Assembly (NCBI GenBank): GCA_018825305.1
Contig: JAHJEO010000016.1
Location: 124,001 to 188,000, forward strand
Length of the DNA: 64,000 nt
From: Gammaproteobacteria bacterium
Lineage (GTDB): Bacteria; Pseudomonadota; Gammaproteobacteria; Burkholderiales; Rhodocyclaceae
Direction: 5' to 3'
Positions 35,014 through 47,267 of the stretch are shown piece by piece. The position numbers were made by a program, and so were the translations under genes. Position 1 is the stretch's first letter. Each line of letters begins with the position of its first letter. The notes under the pieces were generated by a model, which had not been told where the DNA came from, ran no database searches, and saw only the letters and a program-made list of their open reading frames with translations.

Positions 35014-35196
35014 ATGTTCATATTGCGGATCGTCGGCCTGCTGGTGGTAATCGCCATCGGCGCCGGCATCGTCAGTTATTTGTTTACCGGTGACAAGCAT
35101 TACTTGATGTTTGCCGGCCGGCTGGCCAAATACGCCCTGATCTTCGCCCTGATCGTGCTGGTCCTGATGTTTCTCGAACGGGTGATCGTCCTGTAG
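35014..35196 (+). CDS. Small membrane protein, unknown function
   Basis: 60 residues with two predicted membrane helices (ILRIVGLLVVIAIGAGIVSYL and LAKYALIFALIVLVLMFL) joined by a short polar loop. Starts 17 bases after lpxC on the same strand. Small proteins of this kind are often found at this spot in betaproteobacteria. No recognisable domain; function unknown. Confidence 0.65.
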   Translation: MFILRIVGLLVVIAIGAGIVSYLFTGDKHYLMFAGRLAKYALIFALIVLVLMFLERVIVL

Positions 35197-35201
35197 GCAT
35201 A

Positions 35202-35645
35202 TCAGCCCCGTTCGACCAGTTTTGCCAACGCGACTCGCAAACGCGACCCTGCAGGCAGGCGGCCTTCCAGTGATGTAAGTCCTTGCTTTGCCTGTGGGCC
35301 AATGCCAGACGGGGTTGTCCTTGGTGCCGCAGCCGGATTCCCGGCGCGCCCTTGCACGCGGATTTCGATTCCATTAATCTCCGCCGCTTCAAAACGTACA
35401 AGGTCGGCGAGTCGCGGGGCCATTTGCCTGAGTTTCGCCGCCACCGCGCCGTTATCGGCGTGGATAACAAGCTTCCCCGACTTGAGATTCGCCACGCGCG
35501 CTCCGCGTGCAAGACTCGCCGGCAGGTTGGCGGCGAGGATAGCCTGCAAGCGTAGCAGCCGGGATGCATGCGAAGTCAGCCGCGCCATGCCGCTATCGGC
35601 GAGCAGGCAGTCTTCGAGGGAACGGATGGTGCGGCGTGGCCGCAT
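35202..35645 (-). CDS. DUF721 / DciA-like protein
   Basis: About 147 residues. The conserved DUF721 region is SRLLRLQAILAANLPASLA followed by VANLKSGKLVIHADNGAVAAKLRQ. DciA relatives load or recruit the replicative helicase DnaB in bacteria without DnaC; that role is inferred here. The C-terminal part is basic and low in complexity. ATG giving MRPRRTIRSLE chosen; its start region faces the M23 gene divergently with about 27 bases between. Confidence 0.75.
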   Translation of the reverse strand: MRPRRTIRSLEDCLLADSGMARLTSHASRLLRLQAILAANLPASLARGARVANLKSGKLVIHADNGAVAAKLRQMAPRLADLVRFEAAEINGIEIRVQGRAGNPAAAPRTTPSGIGPQAKQGLTSLEGRLPAGSRLRVALAKLVERG

Positions 35646-35672
35646 GAGGAAATACCAGCAAGGGAGCAGAGC

Positions 35673-36611
35673 GTGCATATTATTCTTGTCTCCGACCGAA
35701 TGGCAACGGCCAGAACACTGACGCTGACCTGGCGCCATCTGGCCATTGGCGCCGGCCTTCTCGCCGCGTCCGTGATTGCGTTGTCCTCGCTTTTTTCCTA
35801 TTTCACCGTTCGCCACGCCGCTGAACTGCGCCTGCCCTTCCTGCAGGACCTGATGCGGGTCGTTTCCGCCGAGGAAACCCAGAAAAGCCGCGACTACGTG
35901 CGCGAGAACCTCAATGCCATGGCCGTCAAGCTGGGCCAGATGCAGGCCCAATTGCTCCGACTCGACACTCTGGGTGAGCGGCTGGCCACGGTATCCGGCA
36001 TCAAACTTCAGGATCCGCGCACGCCGCAAGCCGAACGTGACGGCCGCGGCGGGCCGCTGCTCAACGCCTCGGCGCTTTCCGCCAACGAATTGCAGCAAGC
36101 GGTCGAGACACTTTCCCTCCAGCTTGAAGCCAGAACCGACACCTTGACCCTGCTGGAAGCCCAGATGTTCGAAGATCGTGTGCGCAAGGCACGCCTGCCG
36201 ACCACGTTGCCTGTCGACGCCCAATGGAATGCTTCAGCCTACGGCTGGCGACTCGACCCCTTCACCGGCCAGCGAGCGATGCACGAGGGTGTCGACTTTT
36301 CAGCCGAAGTGGGCACCCCAATCGTCGCTGCCGCCGCTGGTGTAGTCATTGCCGCCGAACGTCACCCTGATTACGGCCTGATGATCGATATCGACCATGG
36401 TAACGACCTGATCACCCGCTACGCCCACGCCTCGAAATTGCTGGTGCAGCAGGGAACCTTCATCAAGCGCGGCCAGAAGATTGCGGAAGTCGGCAGCACC
36501 GGCCGTTCGACCGGCCCCCATCTGCATTTCGAAGTCCGCATCAAGGGGGGGGCGCAAAACCCCAACCGTTTCCTGCAGATGGCGGCCGATAGCGGCAATC
36601 ACCGCCACTGA
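35673..36611 (+). CDS. M23 family peptidase, membrane-anchored
   Basis: About 312 residues. N-terminal membrane anchor (LAIGAGLLAASVIALSSLFSY), a coiled-coil segment rich in Gln, Leu and Glu, then an M23 LytM domain. Zinc-site motifs HEGVDF and HLHFEV are present, so it is probably an active peptidoglycan endopeptidase. GTG start with AGGGAG six bases upstream. Its place next to DUF721 and secA is typical for betaproteobacteria. Confidence 0.88.
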   Translation: MHIILVSDRMATARTLTLTWRHLAIGAGLLAASVIALSSLFSYFTVRHAAELRLPFLQDLMRVVSAEETQKSRDYVRENLNAMAVKLGQMQAQLLRLDTLGERLATVSGIKLQDPRTPQAERDGRGGPLLNASALSANELQQAVETLSLQLEARTDTLTLLEAQMFEDRVRKARLPTTLPVDAQWNASAYGWRLDPFTGQRAMHEGVDFSAEVGTPIVAAAAGVVIAAERHPDYGLMIDIDHGNDLITRYAHASKLLVQQGTFIKRGQKIAEVGSTGRSTGPHLHFEVRIKGGAQNPNRFLQMAADSGNHRH

Positions 36612-36622
36612 TCGCGTAACTT

Positions 36623-36638
36623 CGGGGCATTTGCCCCG
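36623..36638 (+). terminator. Hairpin after the M23 peptidase gene
   Basis: CGGGGCATTTGCCCCG gives a 6-bp GC stem with a four-base loop, 11 bases after the stop. No U-tract follows, so it is a weak terminator candidate. Confidence 0.45.
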
Positions 36639-36678
36639 TGTCCGGCTTGGCCCGGATCAAGGCCGGCCAGGCAGCGCA

Positions 36679-36687
36679 TGCTAGAAT
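36679..36687 (+). promoter_or_regulatory. Possible extended -10 promoter for secA
   Basis: TGCTAGAAT fits an extended -10 element (TGnTANAAT-like). No good -35 is at the usual distance. It lies 51 bases before the secA ATG. Confidence 0.4.
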
Positions 36688-36738
36688 CCGCCCCTTCGCC
36701 GACCCCGGCGCCGCACGTATTGGACGATTCGCTTCCCC

Positions 36739-39489
<2,751 letters not shown>

Positions 39490-39640
39490 CCCGCCCACCC
39501 CCAGCCCCGCCCTCGCGGGCGGGGAGACTCCCGGCTCGCCGCGCTCGGTTGTTACGGGTGACTCCGGGTTGGGCCTTGGAGCGGTTTGCGCCTTCGGCGC
39601 GTGCCGCCTCGCCTTGGGACGGCCCGGCGGCGAGGCTCCC
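39490..39640. repeat. GC-rich repeat block between secA and mtnA
   Basis: Contains CCCCGCCCTCGCGGGCGGGG (perfect 8-bp stem at 39505-39524, a possible secA terminator without U-tract), GCGCCTTCGGCGC, and GGGACGGCCCGGCGGCGAGG, which resembles the end of the repeat before ftsW. The mtnA frame runs open into it, so the mtnA start is uncertain. Confidence 0.5.
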
Positions 39641-40635
<995 letters not shown>

Positions 40636-40648
<13 letters not shown>

Positions 40649-40905
40649 GAAAGGCTGTTCCTGAGGAACCGCAAATCGCCGATCATCCATCGGGCGAATT
40701 GTTGCGCCGGAATGCGCTGTGGATCGACGAGTTGCGCAAATGGCCCGATGCGGCGGAGCACTGCATTCCCAAAGGTGTTTACCGGTATCGGACGCTGGAA
40801 GAAGCGGACCGCCATCTCGAGGAATGCCGGGCGAAACGGATGGCCGAAATCATGATCGAGCGCGAGAGTGAGCGACGAAGAATTGCCCCGCAAGGCGACG
40901 CTTGA
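40636..40905 (+). CDS. Small protein paired with the nucleotidyltransferase
   Basis: 89 residues, rich in charged residues, with IPKGVYRYRTLEEADRHLEE in the middle. Similar small proteins precede AbiEii/MNT-type nucleotidyltransferases elsewhere, which suggests an antitoxin or partner role; this is inferred from position and general pattern. Starts inside the mtnA 3' end and overlaps the nucleotidyltransferase by 38 bases. Confidence 0.65.
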
Positions 40906-41365
40906 AGACGTCGTCAATCTGGTTCGCCGTCTGGAAGAAGCCGGGGTCGACTATCTTCTGATTGGCGGCTATGCGCTGAATGCGCACGGTTATGCGCGGG
41001 CAACGGAAGACGTCGACATCCTGCTCGCGCCGGGACGCGCCAACGGCGAAAAAGTGATCCAGGCGCTGCTCCGTCTGCCTGAGAAGGCCGCACTTGAAAT
41101 CGACCCGCTCTGGTTTGAAGAGGGCGACACTATCCGAATTGGCGGCGAGTTCGTCATCGACCTCCTGTTCAAGGCGGCCGGACATGAGTGGAATGAACTC
41201 GTCAATTACATGGAGATCATCGAACTCGACGGCTCGCCGATACGAACGCTCAATGTCGAAGGTCTCCTGCTTACCAAGCAGACCTATCGCGAAAAGGACA
41301 AGATTGACCGGTTGGCCCTAGAGCGTGCCATCGCCGAAAAGAGGCGCCGCGAAGGCCGTGACTGA
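40868..41365 (+). CDS. Nucleotidyltransferase of the AbiEii/MNT type
   Basis: 165 residues, GTG start. Minimal polymerase-beta fold: IGGYALNAHGYARATEDVDILL gives the GG and DxD metal-binding residues, and FVIDLLF could give the third acidic residue. Such proteins either inactivate targets by nucleotidylation (toxins) or act as antitoxins to HEPN proteins; no HEPN gene is seen. Overlaps its neighbours on both sides, inside what looks like an mtnA-aldolase operon. Confidence 0.75.
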   Translation: MSDEELPRKATLEDVVNLVRRLEEAGVDYLLIGGYALNAHGYARATEDVDILLAPGRANGEKVIQALLRLPEKAALEIDPLWFEEGDTIRIGGEFVIDLLFKAAGHEWNELVNYMEIIELDGSPIRTLNVEGLLLTKQTYREKDKIDRLALERAIAEKRRREGRD

Positions 41366-42023
41366 TCCCCGCGCCGAGGTACTCGCCACCGCCCGCGCCA
41401 TGAACGCGGCCGGCCTCAATCGAGGCACGGCCGGCAATGTCAGCCTGCGCCACGAGGATGGCTTTTTCGTCACGCCGACCGGCATGGATTACGATGAGTC
41501 GGAGCCAGCAGACATCGCCTTCGTCGGCCTCGATGGCCGGGCGGAGGGGCGGCGCAAGCCGTCCAGCGAATGGCGCTTCCACCGTGACATTTACGCGGCG
41601 CGCCCCGAGGCCGGGGCGATCATCCACACCCATGCCCCGTTCGCCACCGCACTGGCCTGCCGCGGCGAGGCGATCCCGCCGTTCCACTACATGATCGCCC
41701 GCTTTGGCGGCGCGGACATTCGCTGTGCCGGGTACGCGACCTTCGGCACGCAGGAGTTGTCGGATGCCATGCTGGCCGCGCTGCGAGAGCGCTGCGCATG
41801 CCTGATGGCCCATCACGGCATGGTCGTATTCGGCGCGGATTTGAAGCAGGCGCTGGCGCTGGCAGTCGAATTCGAAGCCTTGTGCGAGCAATACTGGCGG
41901 CTGCTGGCGCTTGGCCAGCCGGTAAGGCTGCTGCCCGACGACGAAATGCAACGGGTGCAGGCGAAATTCTGCGACTACGGCCGGCAAGATGGCGGGGCGC
42001 CTGCCGCAGGGCCGCAAGCATGA
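41358..42023 (+). CDS. Class II aldolase (FucA-like), possible Ald2
   Basis: 221 residues, GTG start overlapping the previous stop. Class II aldolase motifs: GLNRGTAGNVSLR, the zinc-site IHTHAPFATALA near residue 90, and MAHHGMVVFG. Beside mtnA, it fits the aldolase of the methylthioadenosine-to-DHAP route, which splits methylthioribulose-1-phosphate; fuculose- or ribulose-phosphate aldolase is the alternative, since family members look alike. No fucose genes are nearby. Confidence 0.82.
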   Translation: MTDPRAEVLATARAMNAAGLNRGTAGNVSLRHEDGFFVTPTGMDYDESEPADIAFVGLDGRAEGRRKPSSEWRFHRDIYAARPEAGAIIHTHAPFATALACRGEAIPPFHYMIARFGGADIRCAGYATFGTQELSDAMLAALRERCACLMAHHGMVVFGADLKQALALAVEFEALCEQYWRLLALGQPVRLLPDDEMQRVQAKFCDYGRQDGGAPAAGPQA

Positions 42024-42133
42024 GCATGTTCGATCTGATCAAGTCGCTGATCGTGATGAAAACAGACACGGGGCGCGGCAAGGACCGGGTTGATATCGAT
42101 GAACTACGGAAGATCAAGGCACTATGGCAATGA
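42020..42133 (+). CDS. Tiny ORF after the aldolase, unknown
   Basis: 37 residues, starting MSMFDLIKSLIVMKTDTG, with a hydrophobic N-terminus and a charged C-terminus. ATG overlaps the aldolase stop, and its own end overlaps the next tiny ORF. Only the overlaps support it; no domain. Confidence 0.4.
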   Translation: MSMFDLIKSLIVMKTDTGRGKDRVDIDELRKIKALWQ

Positions 42134-42318
42134 CGGCGGAGCAGAACTATCGTTTGTTGCTGGAAATCGATGCCAATCGGAGTTTCATCCTGTTGGCCTA
42201 CCAGCATACCCCCGCGCTGCTGGAGCAGGCCGAGGCGCGCATTAAACAGTTGTTCGTCCCCATGGATGTTCCTTCGGGGGAGGTGCCTGTCGTTCAGGTC
42301 ACCCGGGGACTTCCTTGA
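42124..42318 (+). CDS. Small ORF, unknown
   Basis: 64 residues with a helical, leucine-rich first half (YRLLLEIDANRSFILLAYQ). AAGG lies a few bases before its ATG. Convergent with the TylF gene, with 20 bases of overlap at the 3' ends. No recognisable family. Confidence 0.45.
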   Translation: MAMTAEQNYRLLLEIDANRSFILLAYQHTPALLEQAEARIKQLFVPMDVPSGEVPVVQVTRGLP

Positions 42319-43075
42319 CCGCGATGCGGCCGGTAGCGTCGATATAGCTGAAGAAGGGGCGCTGTCGCGATGCGAAGAACTCGTCGACGGCCTTCTTGGC
42401 CCCGCCCCAGTGACCGTAGTCGTCAACCATCAGAATGCCGCCGGGCTGCAACAAGGGCCACAGTACCTCGAGTTCGACCTTGGTGGACTCATACCAGTCG
42501 GTGTCCAGCCGCAGCACCGCGATGCGGTCGGGCAGGTTGGCAGGATCACTTAGCGTCTGGCAGACATCGCCCTTGACGAATCGCACATTGTCGGCCAGCA
42601 GGCCGGCGACCGAAAAGTTGTTCCGGACATCGTCAAGCGAGGCGTAGCACCATTCGTTGTGTGTCTCGCGCTGACTTTGCTCGAACTTGATGCGGGCCGC
42701 GACCGAATCCGCATTGGTGAAGTCGTCATCGGTGGGTGCGGTCATGCCGGCGAAAGTGTCGAAAAGCCTGACCATGCGTCCATTGGCGCCCTGGCTCCCG
42801 AACACTTGTGCCGCGATCAGCGAATTGCCGCCGCGCCATACGCCGCATTCGACGAAGTCGCCGGTAATTCCTCTTTCTTCGACATGGCGACAGGCAAGCA
42901 GGGTGGCGAACAACCTTTCCGGACTCGTCATTGACAGCCGGTTTTCGATGATGTGGCGAACGACTGATTGATCGCTTTCGCCGAGTTCGACCGGGAATTC
43001 GAGTGTGCGGCTGCGGGGCCGGCTCAGTTCGAGACCGGCGGGCTTGAGGAATTTGTTGAGCGTGCGGCGAAACAT
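42299..43075 (-). CDS. TylF/MycF-type O-methyltransferase
   Basis: 258-residue SAM-dependent methyltransferase. GDFVECGVWRGGNSLIAAQ gives the SAM site, and VLRLDTDWYESTKVELEVLWPLLQPGG with MVDDYGHW gives the metal and catalytic aspartates of the TylF family. Relatives methylate sugars of macrolides or of surface polysaccharides; the substrate is unknown here. The porin terminator lies just upstream of its start, so it probably has its own promoter or low read-through. Confidence 0.85.
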   Translation of the reverse strand: MFRRTLNKFLKPAGLELSRPRSRTLEFPVELGESDQSVVRHIIENRLSMTSPERLFATLLACRHVEERGITGDFVECGVWRGGNSLIAAQVFGSQGANGRMVRLFDTFAGMTAPTDDDFTNADSVAARIKFEQSQRETHNEWCYASLDDVRNNFSVAGLLADNVRFVKGDVCQTLSDPANLPDRIAVLRLDTDWYESTKVELEVLWPLLQPGGILMVDDYGHWGGAKKAVDEFFASRQRPFFSYIDATGRIAVKEVPG

Positions 43076-43097
43076 TTAGTCCCATCCTGCAAAAGGC

Positions 43098-43128
43098 AAA
43101 AAAAACGGCCGCCCGAAGGCGGCCGTTT
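43098..43128 (-). terminator. Intrinsic terminator of the porin gene
   Basis: Perfect 11-bp stem (AAACGGCCGCC, loop CGAA, GGCGGCCGTTT). Read on the minus strand it is followed by a run of U from the eight A at 43098-43105. It lies 36 bases after the porin stop. Confidence 0.92.
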
Positions 43129-43163
43129 GATTTCCAAAAGAACCCGGAGTATCCGGGGTTCGA

Positions 43164-44438
43164 TTAGAAGGAGTGGCGGATACCGACAGCCAGCGAGGTC
43201 GGATCGGCGCCAGCACCCTGACCACCGGCGACGGCGGTGTTGCCGTGCCAGAAGTCGGCGCTGGAAGCGATACCGTTCTGCAGGTTGGTCCAGGAAGCGT
43301 TGACCTGGGTGCGCTTGCTCAGGTCGTAGCTGTAGGCCAGCATGGTCATGCGGTAATCCGACTTCTGCGCGAACGGCTGCATGGCAACAGTGGCGGCGGC
43401 GTTGCCGGTGATGTTGGCAGCGCGACCGTACGTGAAGTAGAAGGTGTGGGCAGCCATGTTGTACGACATCGGCAGCGACCAGGAGGTGCGCTTGGTGTCG
43501 CTGTTGGCGACGCCGGAGGTCTCCTGCTCGGAACGGTCGAAGATGAAGCCAACCTTCAGGCCCATCGGGAAGGCATAGGCGGCGCCAAAGCGGCTGGAGG
43601 TGTAGTCGGTGCCGAGACCGTTAGCGGTCGACAGCGCGAAGACGCCAGGAACAGCACATGCGGCAGCATTGGCAACTGCCGTCGCGGTACCGTTCGTGGT
43701 ACAAGTACCCTGAACACCGTTAGCAGCAACACCGGAGCCGGCAGCCTTGACGTTGTACAGGCTGTAGGCGGCGTTGATCGGGCCGTTGGCGAACTTGACA
43801 GCCAGGTTCCAGCCACGATCCTTGGCGGCGAGGCCGGAGGTGGTGGCTTCGGTCAGGCCGGTCAGGGCGAACATGCCGCTGAAGCCGTTCATGTTCGGGG
43901 AAACGTAGGCCATCACGTTGTCGAGGCGGGTGCCGCGGGCGGTGCCGGTGGCGCCCTGGTTGGTCAGGCCGGTGGCGCCGAACAGGTTCAGCGAGCTGGT
44001 CTGCAGACCGAGGCCGTTGGCGATGCCGTTGGCGTCGATGCCGGCCATCTGGTTGTAGTGGGCGTTCAGGCGGCCCATCAGGAAGGTGCCCCAGTTGCCG
44101 GACAGGCCGACATAGGTTTCGCGGCTGCCGAAGATGCTTCCGGCAACGCGGTCGGAACCGACATCGCTGTCGATCTGGAACACGGCCTTCAGGCCGTTGC
44201 CGAGGGCTTCTTCGCCCTTGAACGTCAGCTTGGAGGTGCCGTTGTCAACACGGGTGCGGGCAGTGGCGTTGGCCGGGTTGGCGACAGCAAAACCGGCGGC
44301 GGTGGTGGCGGCGGCGCCGTTGGCGCTGACCTGGTTGATCTGGGTCTTGATTTCACCGGAGATGGTGACGTTGGACTGGGCGAAGGCGGCGCCGGAAGCG
44401 ACAGCGGCGACAGCCAGGGCGATGATTTTCTTTTGCAT
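43164..44438 (-). CDS. Outer-membrane general porin (Gram-negative trimeric type)
   Basis: About 424 residues. Signal peptide MQKKIIALAVAAVASGAAFA with an AFA-Q cleavage site. Begins QSNVTISGEI, has the alternating beta-strand pattern of 16-strand porins and ends in VGIRHSF with the C-terminal Phe needed for insertion by the BAM complex. Two external-looking loops are unusually rich in Gly, Ala, Thr and Val. GGAG lies upstream of the chosen ATG. A partial motif (CCAGCGCCGACTT) lies near the C-terminus. Confidence 0.95.
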   Translation of the reverse strand: MQKKIIALAVAAVASGAAFAQSNVTISGEIKTQINQVSANGAAATTAAGFAVANPANATARTRVDNGTSKLTFKGEEALGNGLKAVFQIDSDVGSDRVAGSIFGSRETYVGLSGNWGTFLMGRLNAHYNQMAGIDANGIANGLGLQTSSLNLFGATGLTNQGATGTARGTRLDNVMAYVSPNMNGFSGMFALTGLTEATTSGLAAKDRGWNLAVKFANGPINAAYSLYNVKAAGSGVAANGVQGTCTTNGTATAVANAAACAVPGVFALSTANGLGTDYTSSRFGAAYAFPMGLKVGFIFDRSEQETSGVANSDTKRTSWSLPMSYNMAAHTFYFTYGRAANITGNAAATVAMQPFAQKSDYRMTMLAYSYDLSKRTQVNASWTNLQNGIASSADFWHGNTAVAGGQGAGADPTSLAVGIRHSF

Positions 44439-44656
44439 GTGTGAATCTCCAAAAGTGTTGTAACTACTCGAGACTTCGAGATTTGGGGCAATCAATGACT
44501 CCACGTGGTTGGTCACTGCCTGCCTTCATCTGCTAAATACTTCCTTGCGGGAAGTTGGTGCCATTCTGCCGGGGTGGCCGGGCGCGGGGCAAGGGAAAAG
44601 CGGGTTTGTGGAAGGTGCGACGGGCAGATTGTGGGGTTTTTGCAACAGGTCCGGCG
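44439..44656 (-). promoter_or_regulatory. Porin upstream region
   Basis: Non-coding. Holds the ribosome site (TTTTGGAGATTCACAC) and a small perfect inverted repeat CTCGA-GACT-TCGAG in the leader. A strong promoter is expected for a porin, but no clear -35/-10 pair was found. Confidence 0.4.
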
Positions 44657-44778
44657 TCAGCCGAAAAGCCCAGACAGCGCAAGGCCCGGCGAGGGCGCAC
44701 GCATGAAGGCTTCACCCACAAGAAAGGCATTTACGCTGTTTGCGTTGTTTGCGCGCATCAGTACGGCTGCCTCGGGCG
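44657..44778 (-). pseudogene. Remnant of a trpC 3' end
   Basis: On the minus strand this reads PEAAVLMRANN, then a three-residue insert, [17 protein letters not shown] and LALSGLFG with a stop. The true TrpC ends [34 protein letters not shown]. In the shared block the protein is identical while many third codon positions differ, so this is a diverged trpC tail and not a recent copy. It lies directly downstream of Uma2, whose gene separates it from trpC. Confidence 0.8.
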
Positions 44779-44785
44779 GTGGATG

Positions 44786-45382
44786 TCAGCCGGGTTCCTG
44801 CGGCCCGAGCAGTTCGACAATGGGTGCCCAGCGGATGACGACGTCGGGAACTGCAGCCACGACTGTCTCATCCGTGAGTTCGCCAATATCTGGCACGCCG
44901 TAATTGCCATCGGCAAGGCGGTAAATGGTGAGCACCCGGTCTTGCGGATGCACCATCCAGTACTCGCGCACGCCGGCTTGCTCGTAGATGCGCCGCTTGA
45001 GTATCTGATCGTGGCTGGCGGTGGCCGGGGAGAGCACCTCGACGATCCAGTCGGGCGCACCGCGCACGCCGCGCGGCTCCAGCCGGGCCGGGTCGCAGAC
45101 GACCAGCACGTCGGGCTGGACGACGGTGTCGGTTTCGTCATCGCTTTGGCCGGGCTTGGGCAGGCGCACGTCGAGCGGGGCGACGAGAACGCGACAGGGC
45201 TTGCCGTCTAGCGCATTGCCGGCTTGCCGGCCGATTTCGAAGGCGATGGTCTGGTGGGCGACGGTCGGCGCCGGCGCCATCAGATAGGCGATGCCGTCGA
45301 TCAGTTCGTAACGGCGGTCTTCGGGCCAGCTACGGTAGTCGGCGTAAGTGTGATGTGCTTGATCGCGTATCGGCAGTCCCAT
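44786..45382 (-). CDS. Uma2 family protein (PD-(D/E)XK nuclease fold)
   Basis: 198 residues. Uma2 core: LVAPLDVRLPKPG, TVVQPDVLVVCDP, GAPDWIVEVLSP and RIYEQAGVREYWMVHP, giving the likely Asp, Glu and Lys of the nuclease site. Uma2 (DUF820) proteins are abundant in cyanobacteria and spread widely; their function is not settled. It sits between trpC and a duplicated trpC tail, so it was probably acquired by insertion there. 34 bases separate it from the trpC stop. Confidence 0.85.
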   Translation of the reverse strand: MGLPIRDQAHHTYADYRSWPEDRRYELIDGIAYLMAPAPTVAHQTIAFEIGRQAGNALDGKPCRVLVAPLDVRLPKPGQSDDETDTVVQPDVLVVCDPARLEPRGVRGAPDWIVEVLSPATASHDQILKRRIYEQAGVREYWMVHPQDRVLTIYRLADGNYGVPDIGELTDETVVAAVPDVVIRWAPIVELLGPQEPG

Positions 45383-45416
45383 GGCGACATCCCAGTGTTA
45401 GTCGGCGCAAACGCTA

Positions 45417-46241
45417 TCACAGGCGGAACAGCCGCGCCAGTTCCGCGCCAGGGCTTGGCGCCCGCATGAAGGCTTCACCGACGAGGAAGGCATTGACGTT
45501 GTTTGCGCGCATCAGTGCCACGTCGGCCGGCTTGAGGATGCCCGATTCGGTAACGACGATGCGGCCCGGTGGAATCCGCGATAGCTGGTCGAGCGTGGTG
45601 GCGAGGCTGACCTCGAAGGTGCGCAGGTTGCGGTTGTTGATGCCGATCAGGGGGGTGTCGAGCTGCAAGGCCACATCCAGTTCGCTGCCGTCGTGGGCTT
45701 CGACCAGCACGGCCATGCCCAGCGACTGGGCGATGGCTTCCAGGTCCCGCATTTGCGCCAGCGACAGCGCCGCGACGATGAGCAGGATGGCGTCGGCGCC
45801 CATGGCGCGGGCTTCATGGACTTGGTAGGGATCGACCATGAAGTCCTTGCGCAGCACCGGCAGACTGCTGGCGGCGCGGGCCTGCTGCAGGTATTCAGGC
45901 GCGCCCTGGAAGAACTGGCGGTCGGTGAGCACGGAAAGACAGGCGGCGCCGTGGTTTTCGTAGTCGGCGGCGATCTCGGCGGGGCGGAAGTCGGCGCGAA
46001 TGACTCCTTTGGATGGGCTGGCCTTCTTGATTTCGGCGATGACCGCCGTGCCCATCAATGCGGCGGATCCGGCTGTCGCCGTGCCGCCAGCGCCGAGTTT
46101 CTTGCGGATGGCGCCAACGAAGTCGCGGGCGGGGGGCTGGGCTGCGGCCTCGGCGCGGATGGCGGCTAGCGGCTTGGCGGCCTGTGCCGCTGCGACTTCC
46201 TCGCGCTTGACGGCGAGGATCTTGTCGAGGATGTCGGACAT
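45417..46241 (-). CDS. trpC: Indole-3-glycerol phosphate synthase
   Basis: About 274 residues, TIM barrel. Conserved [55 protein letters not shown] and VTESGI are present. ATG overlaps the trpD stop. Between the N-terminal helix and the first strand, [16 protein letters not shown] is longer than in relatives; it includes a copy of the 25-base motif. The last codons are duplicated downstream of Uma2. Confidence 0.95.
   Translation of the reverse strand: MSDILDKILAVKREEVAAAQAAKPLAAIRAEAAAQPPARDFVGAIRKKLGAGGTATAGSAALMGTAVIAEIKKASPSKGVIRADFRPAEIAADYENHGAACLSVLTDRQFFQGAPEYLQQARAASSLPVLRKDFMVDPYQVHEARAMGADAILLIVAALSLAQMRDLEAIAQSLGMAVLVEAHDGSELDVALQLDTPLIGINNRNLRTFEVSLATTLDQLSRIPPGRIVVTESGILKPADVALMRANNVNAFLVGEAFMRAPSPGAELARLFRL
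46076..46100 (-). repeat. Dispersed 25-base motif, copy in trpC (1 mismatch)
   Basis: 24 of 25 bases match. Read as KLGAGGTA, the same frame as the cupin and pirin copies. Here it seems to have added residues. Confidence 0.8.
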
Positions 46242-47266
46242 CAGCCGAATTTCCGCGTGGCAGCGACGAACTCGTCGACCTTCTTCCTTGCTGCGCCGGA
46301 GGCGACGGCTTCGCGCGCCAGCGCGATGCCGTCGCCGATGGAAGCGGCCTTGTTGGCGGCGTAGAGCGCCGCGCCGGCGTTGAAGGCGACGATTTCGCGG
46401 GCGGTGCCCGGCTTGTTTTCGAGTGCGCCGAGCAGCATGGTCATCGATTCGGTGGCGTCGGCAACCCTGAGGCTGCGGTTTGACGCCATCTGCAGGCCGA
46501 AGTCCTCGGGGTGGATTTCGTACTCGCGGATCACGCCGTCCTTGAGTTCGCCGACCAGCGTGGCGGCACCCAGCGAGATTTCGTCGAGCCCATCCTTGCC
46601 GTAAACCACCAGCACGTGCTCGGCGCCGAGGCGCTGCATGACGCGCACCTGGATGCCGACGAGGTCGGGATGGAACACGCCCATCAGGGTGTTGGGCGCA
46701 CCGGCCGGGTTGGTCAGCGGGCCGAGGATATTGAAGATGGTGCGCACGCCCATTTCCTTGCGTACCGGGGCGACGTTCTTCATCGCCGGATGGTGGTTGG
46801 GCGCGAACATGAAGCCCATGCCGACAGCCTGGATGCACTCGGCCACCTGCGGCGCGGTGAGGTCGATGCGGGCGCCGAGCGCCTCGAAGACGTCGGCGCT
46901 GCCGGATTTCGACGAGACGCTGCGGCCACCATGCTTGGCGACGGTGGCGCCCGCCGCGGCGGCGACGAAGGCGGCGGCGGTGGAGATGTTGAAGGTGTGG
47001 GCGGCGTCACCGCCGGTGCCGACGATGTCCACGAAGTTGTCGTTGTGCGGCACCTCGACCTTGGTGCTCAGTTCGCGCATCACCGTCGCGGCGGCGGCGA
47101 TCTCGCCGATGGTTTCCTTCTTGGTGCGAAGGCCGGCGAGGATGGCGGCGGTCATGACGGGCGAGACTTCACCCTGCATGATCAGCCGCACCAGGTGCAA
47201 CATCTCGTCGTGGAAGATTTCACGGTGCTCGATGGTGCGCTGGAGTGCTTCCTGCGGGGTGATCAT
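46241..47266 (-). CDS. trpD: Anthranilate phosphoribosyltransferase
   Basis: 341 residues. Joins anthranilate and PRPP. Signature [44 protein letters not shown] and [12 protein letters not shown] are present. ATG two bases before the trpG stop region; its stop overlaps trpC. Part of the trpEGDC operon. Confidence 0.96.
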   Translation of the reverse strand: MITPQEALQRTIEHREIFHDEMLHLVRLIMQGEVSPVMTAAILAGLRTKKETIGEIAAAATVMRELSTKVEVPHNDNFVDIVGTGGDAAHTFNISTAAAFVAAAAGATVAKHGGRSVSSKSGSADVFEALGARIDLTAPQVAECIQAVGMGFMFAPNHHPAMKNVAPVRKEMGVRTIFNILGPLTNPAGAPNTLMGVFHPDLVGIQVRVMQRLGAEHVLVVYGKDGLDEISLGAATLVGELKDGVIREYEIHPEDFGLQMASNRSLRVADATESMTMLLGALENKPGTAREIVAFNAGAALYAANKAASIGDGIALAREAVASGAARKKVDEFVAATRKFG

Positions 47267-47267
47267 T

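Noticed and set aside
36481-36510. Possible motif copy (GGAAGTCGGCAGCACCGGCC) in the M23 gene
   Set aside because: It encodes EVGSTGRSTGPH, a conserved M23 stretch, so protein conservation explains it.
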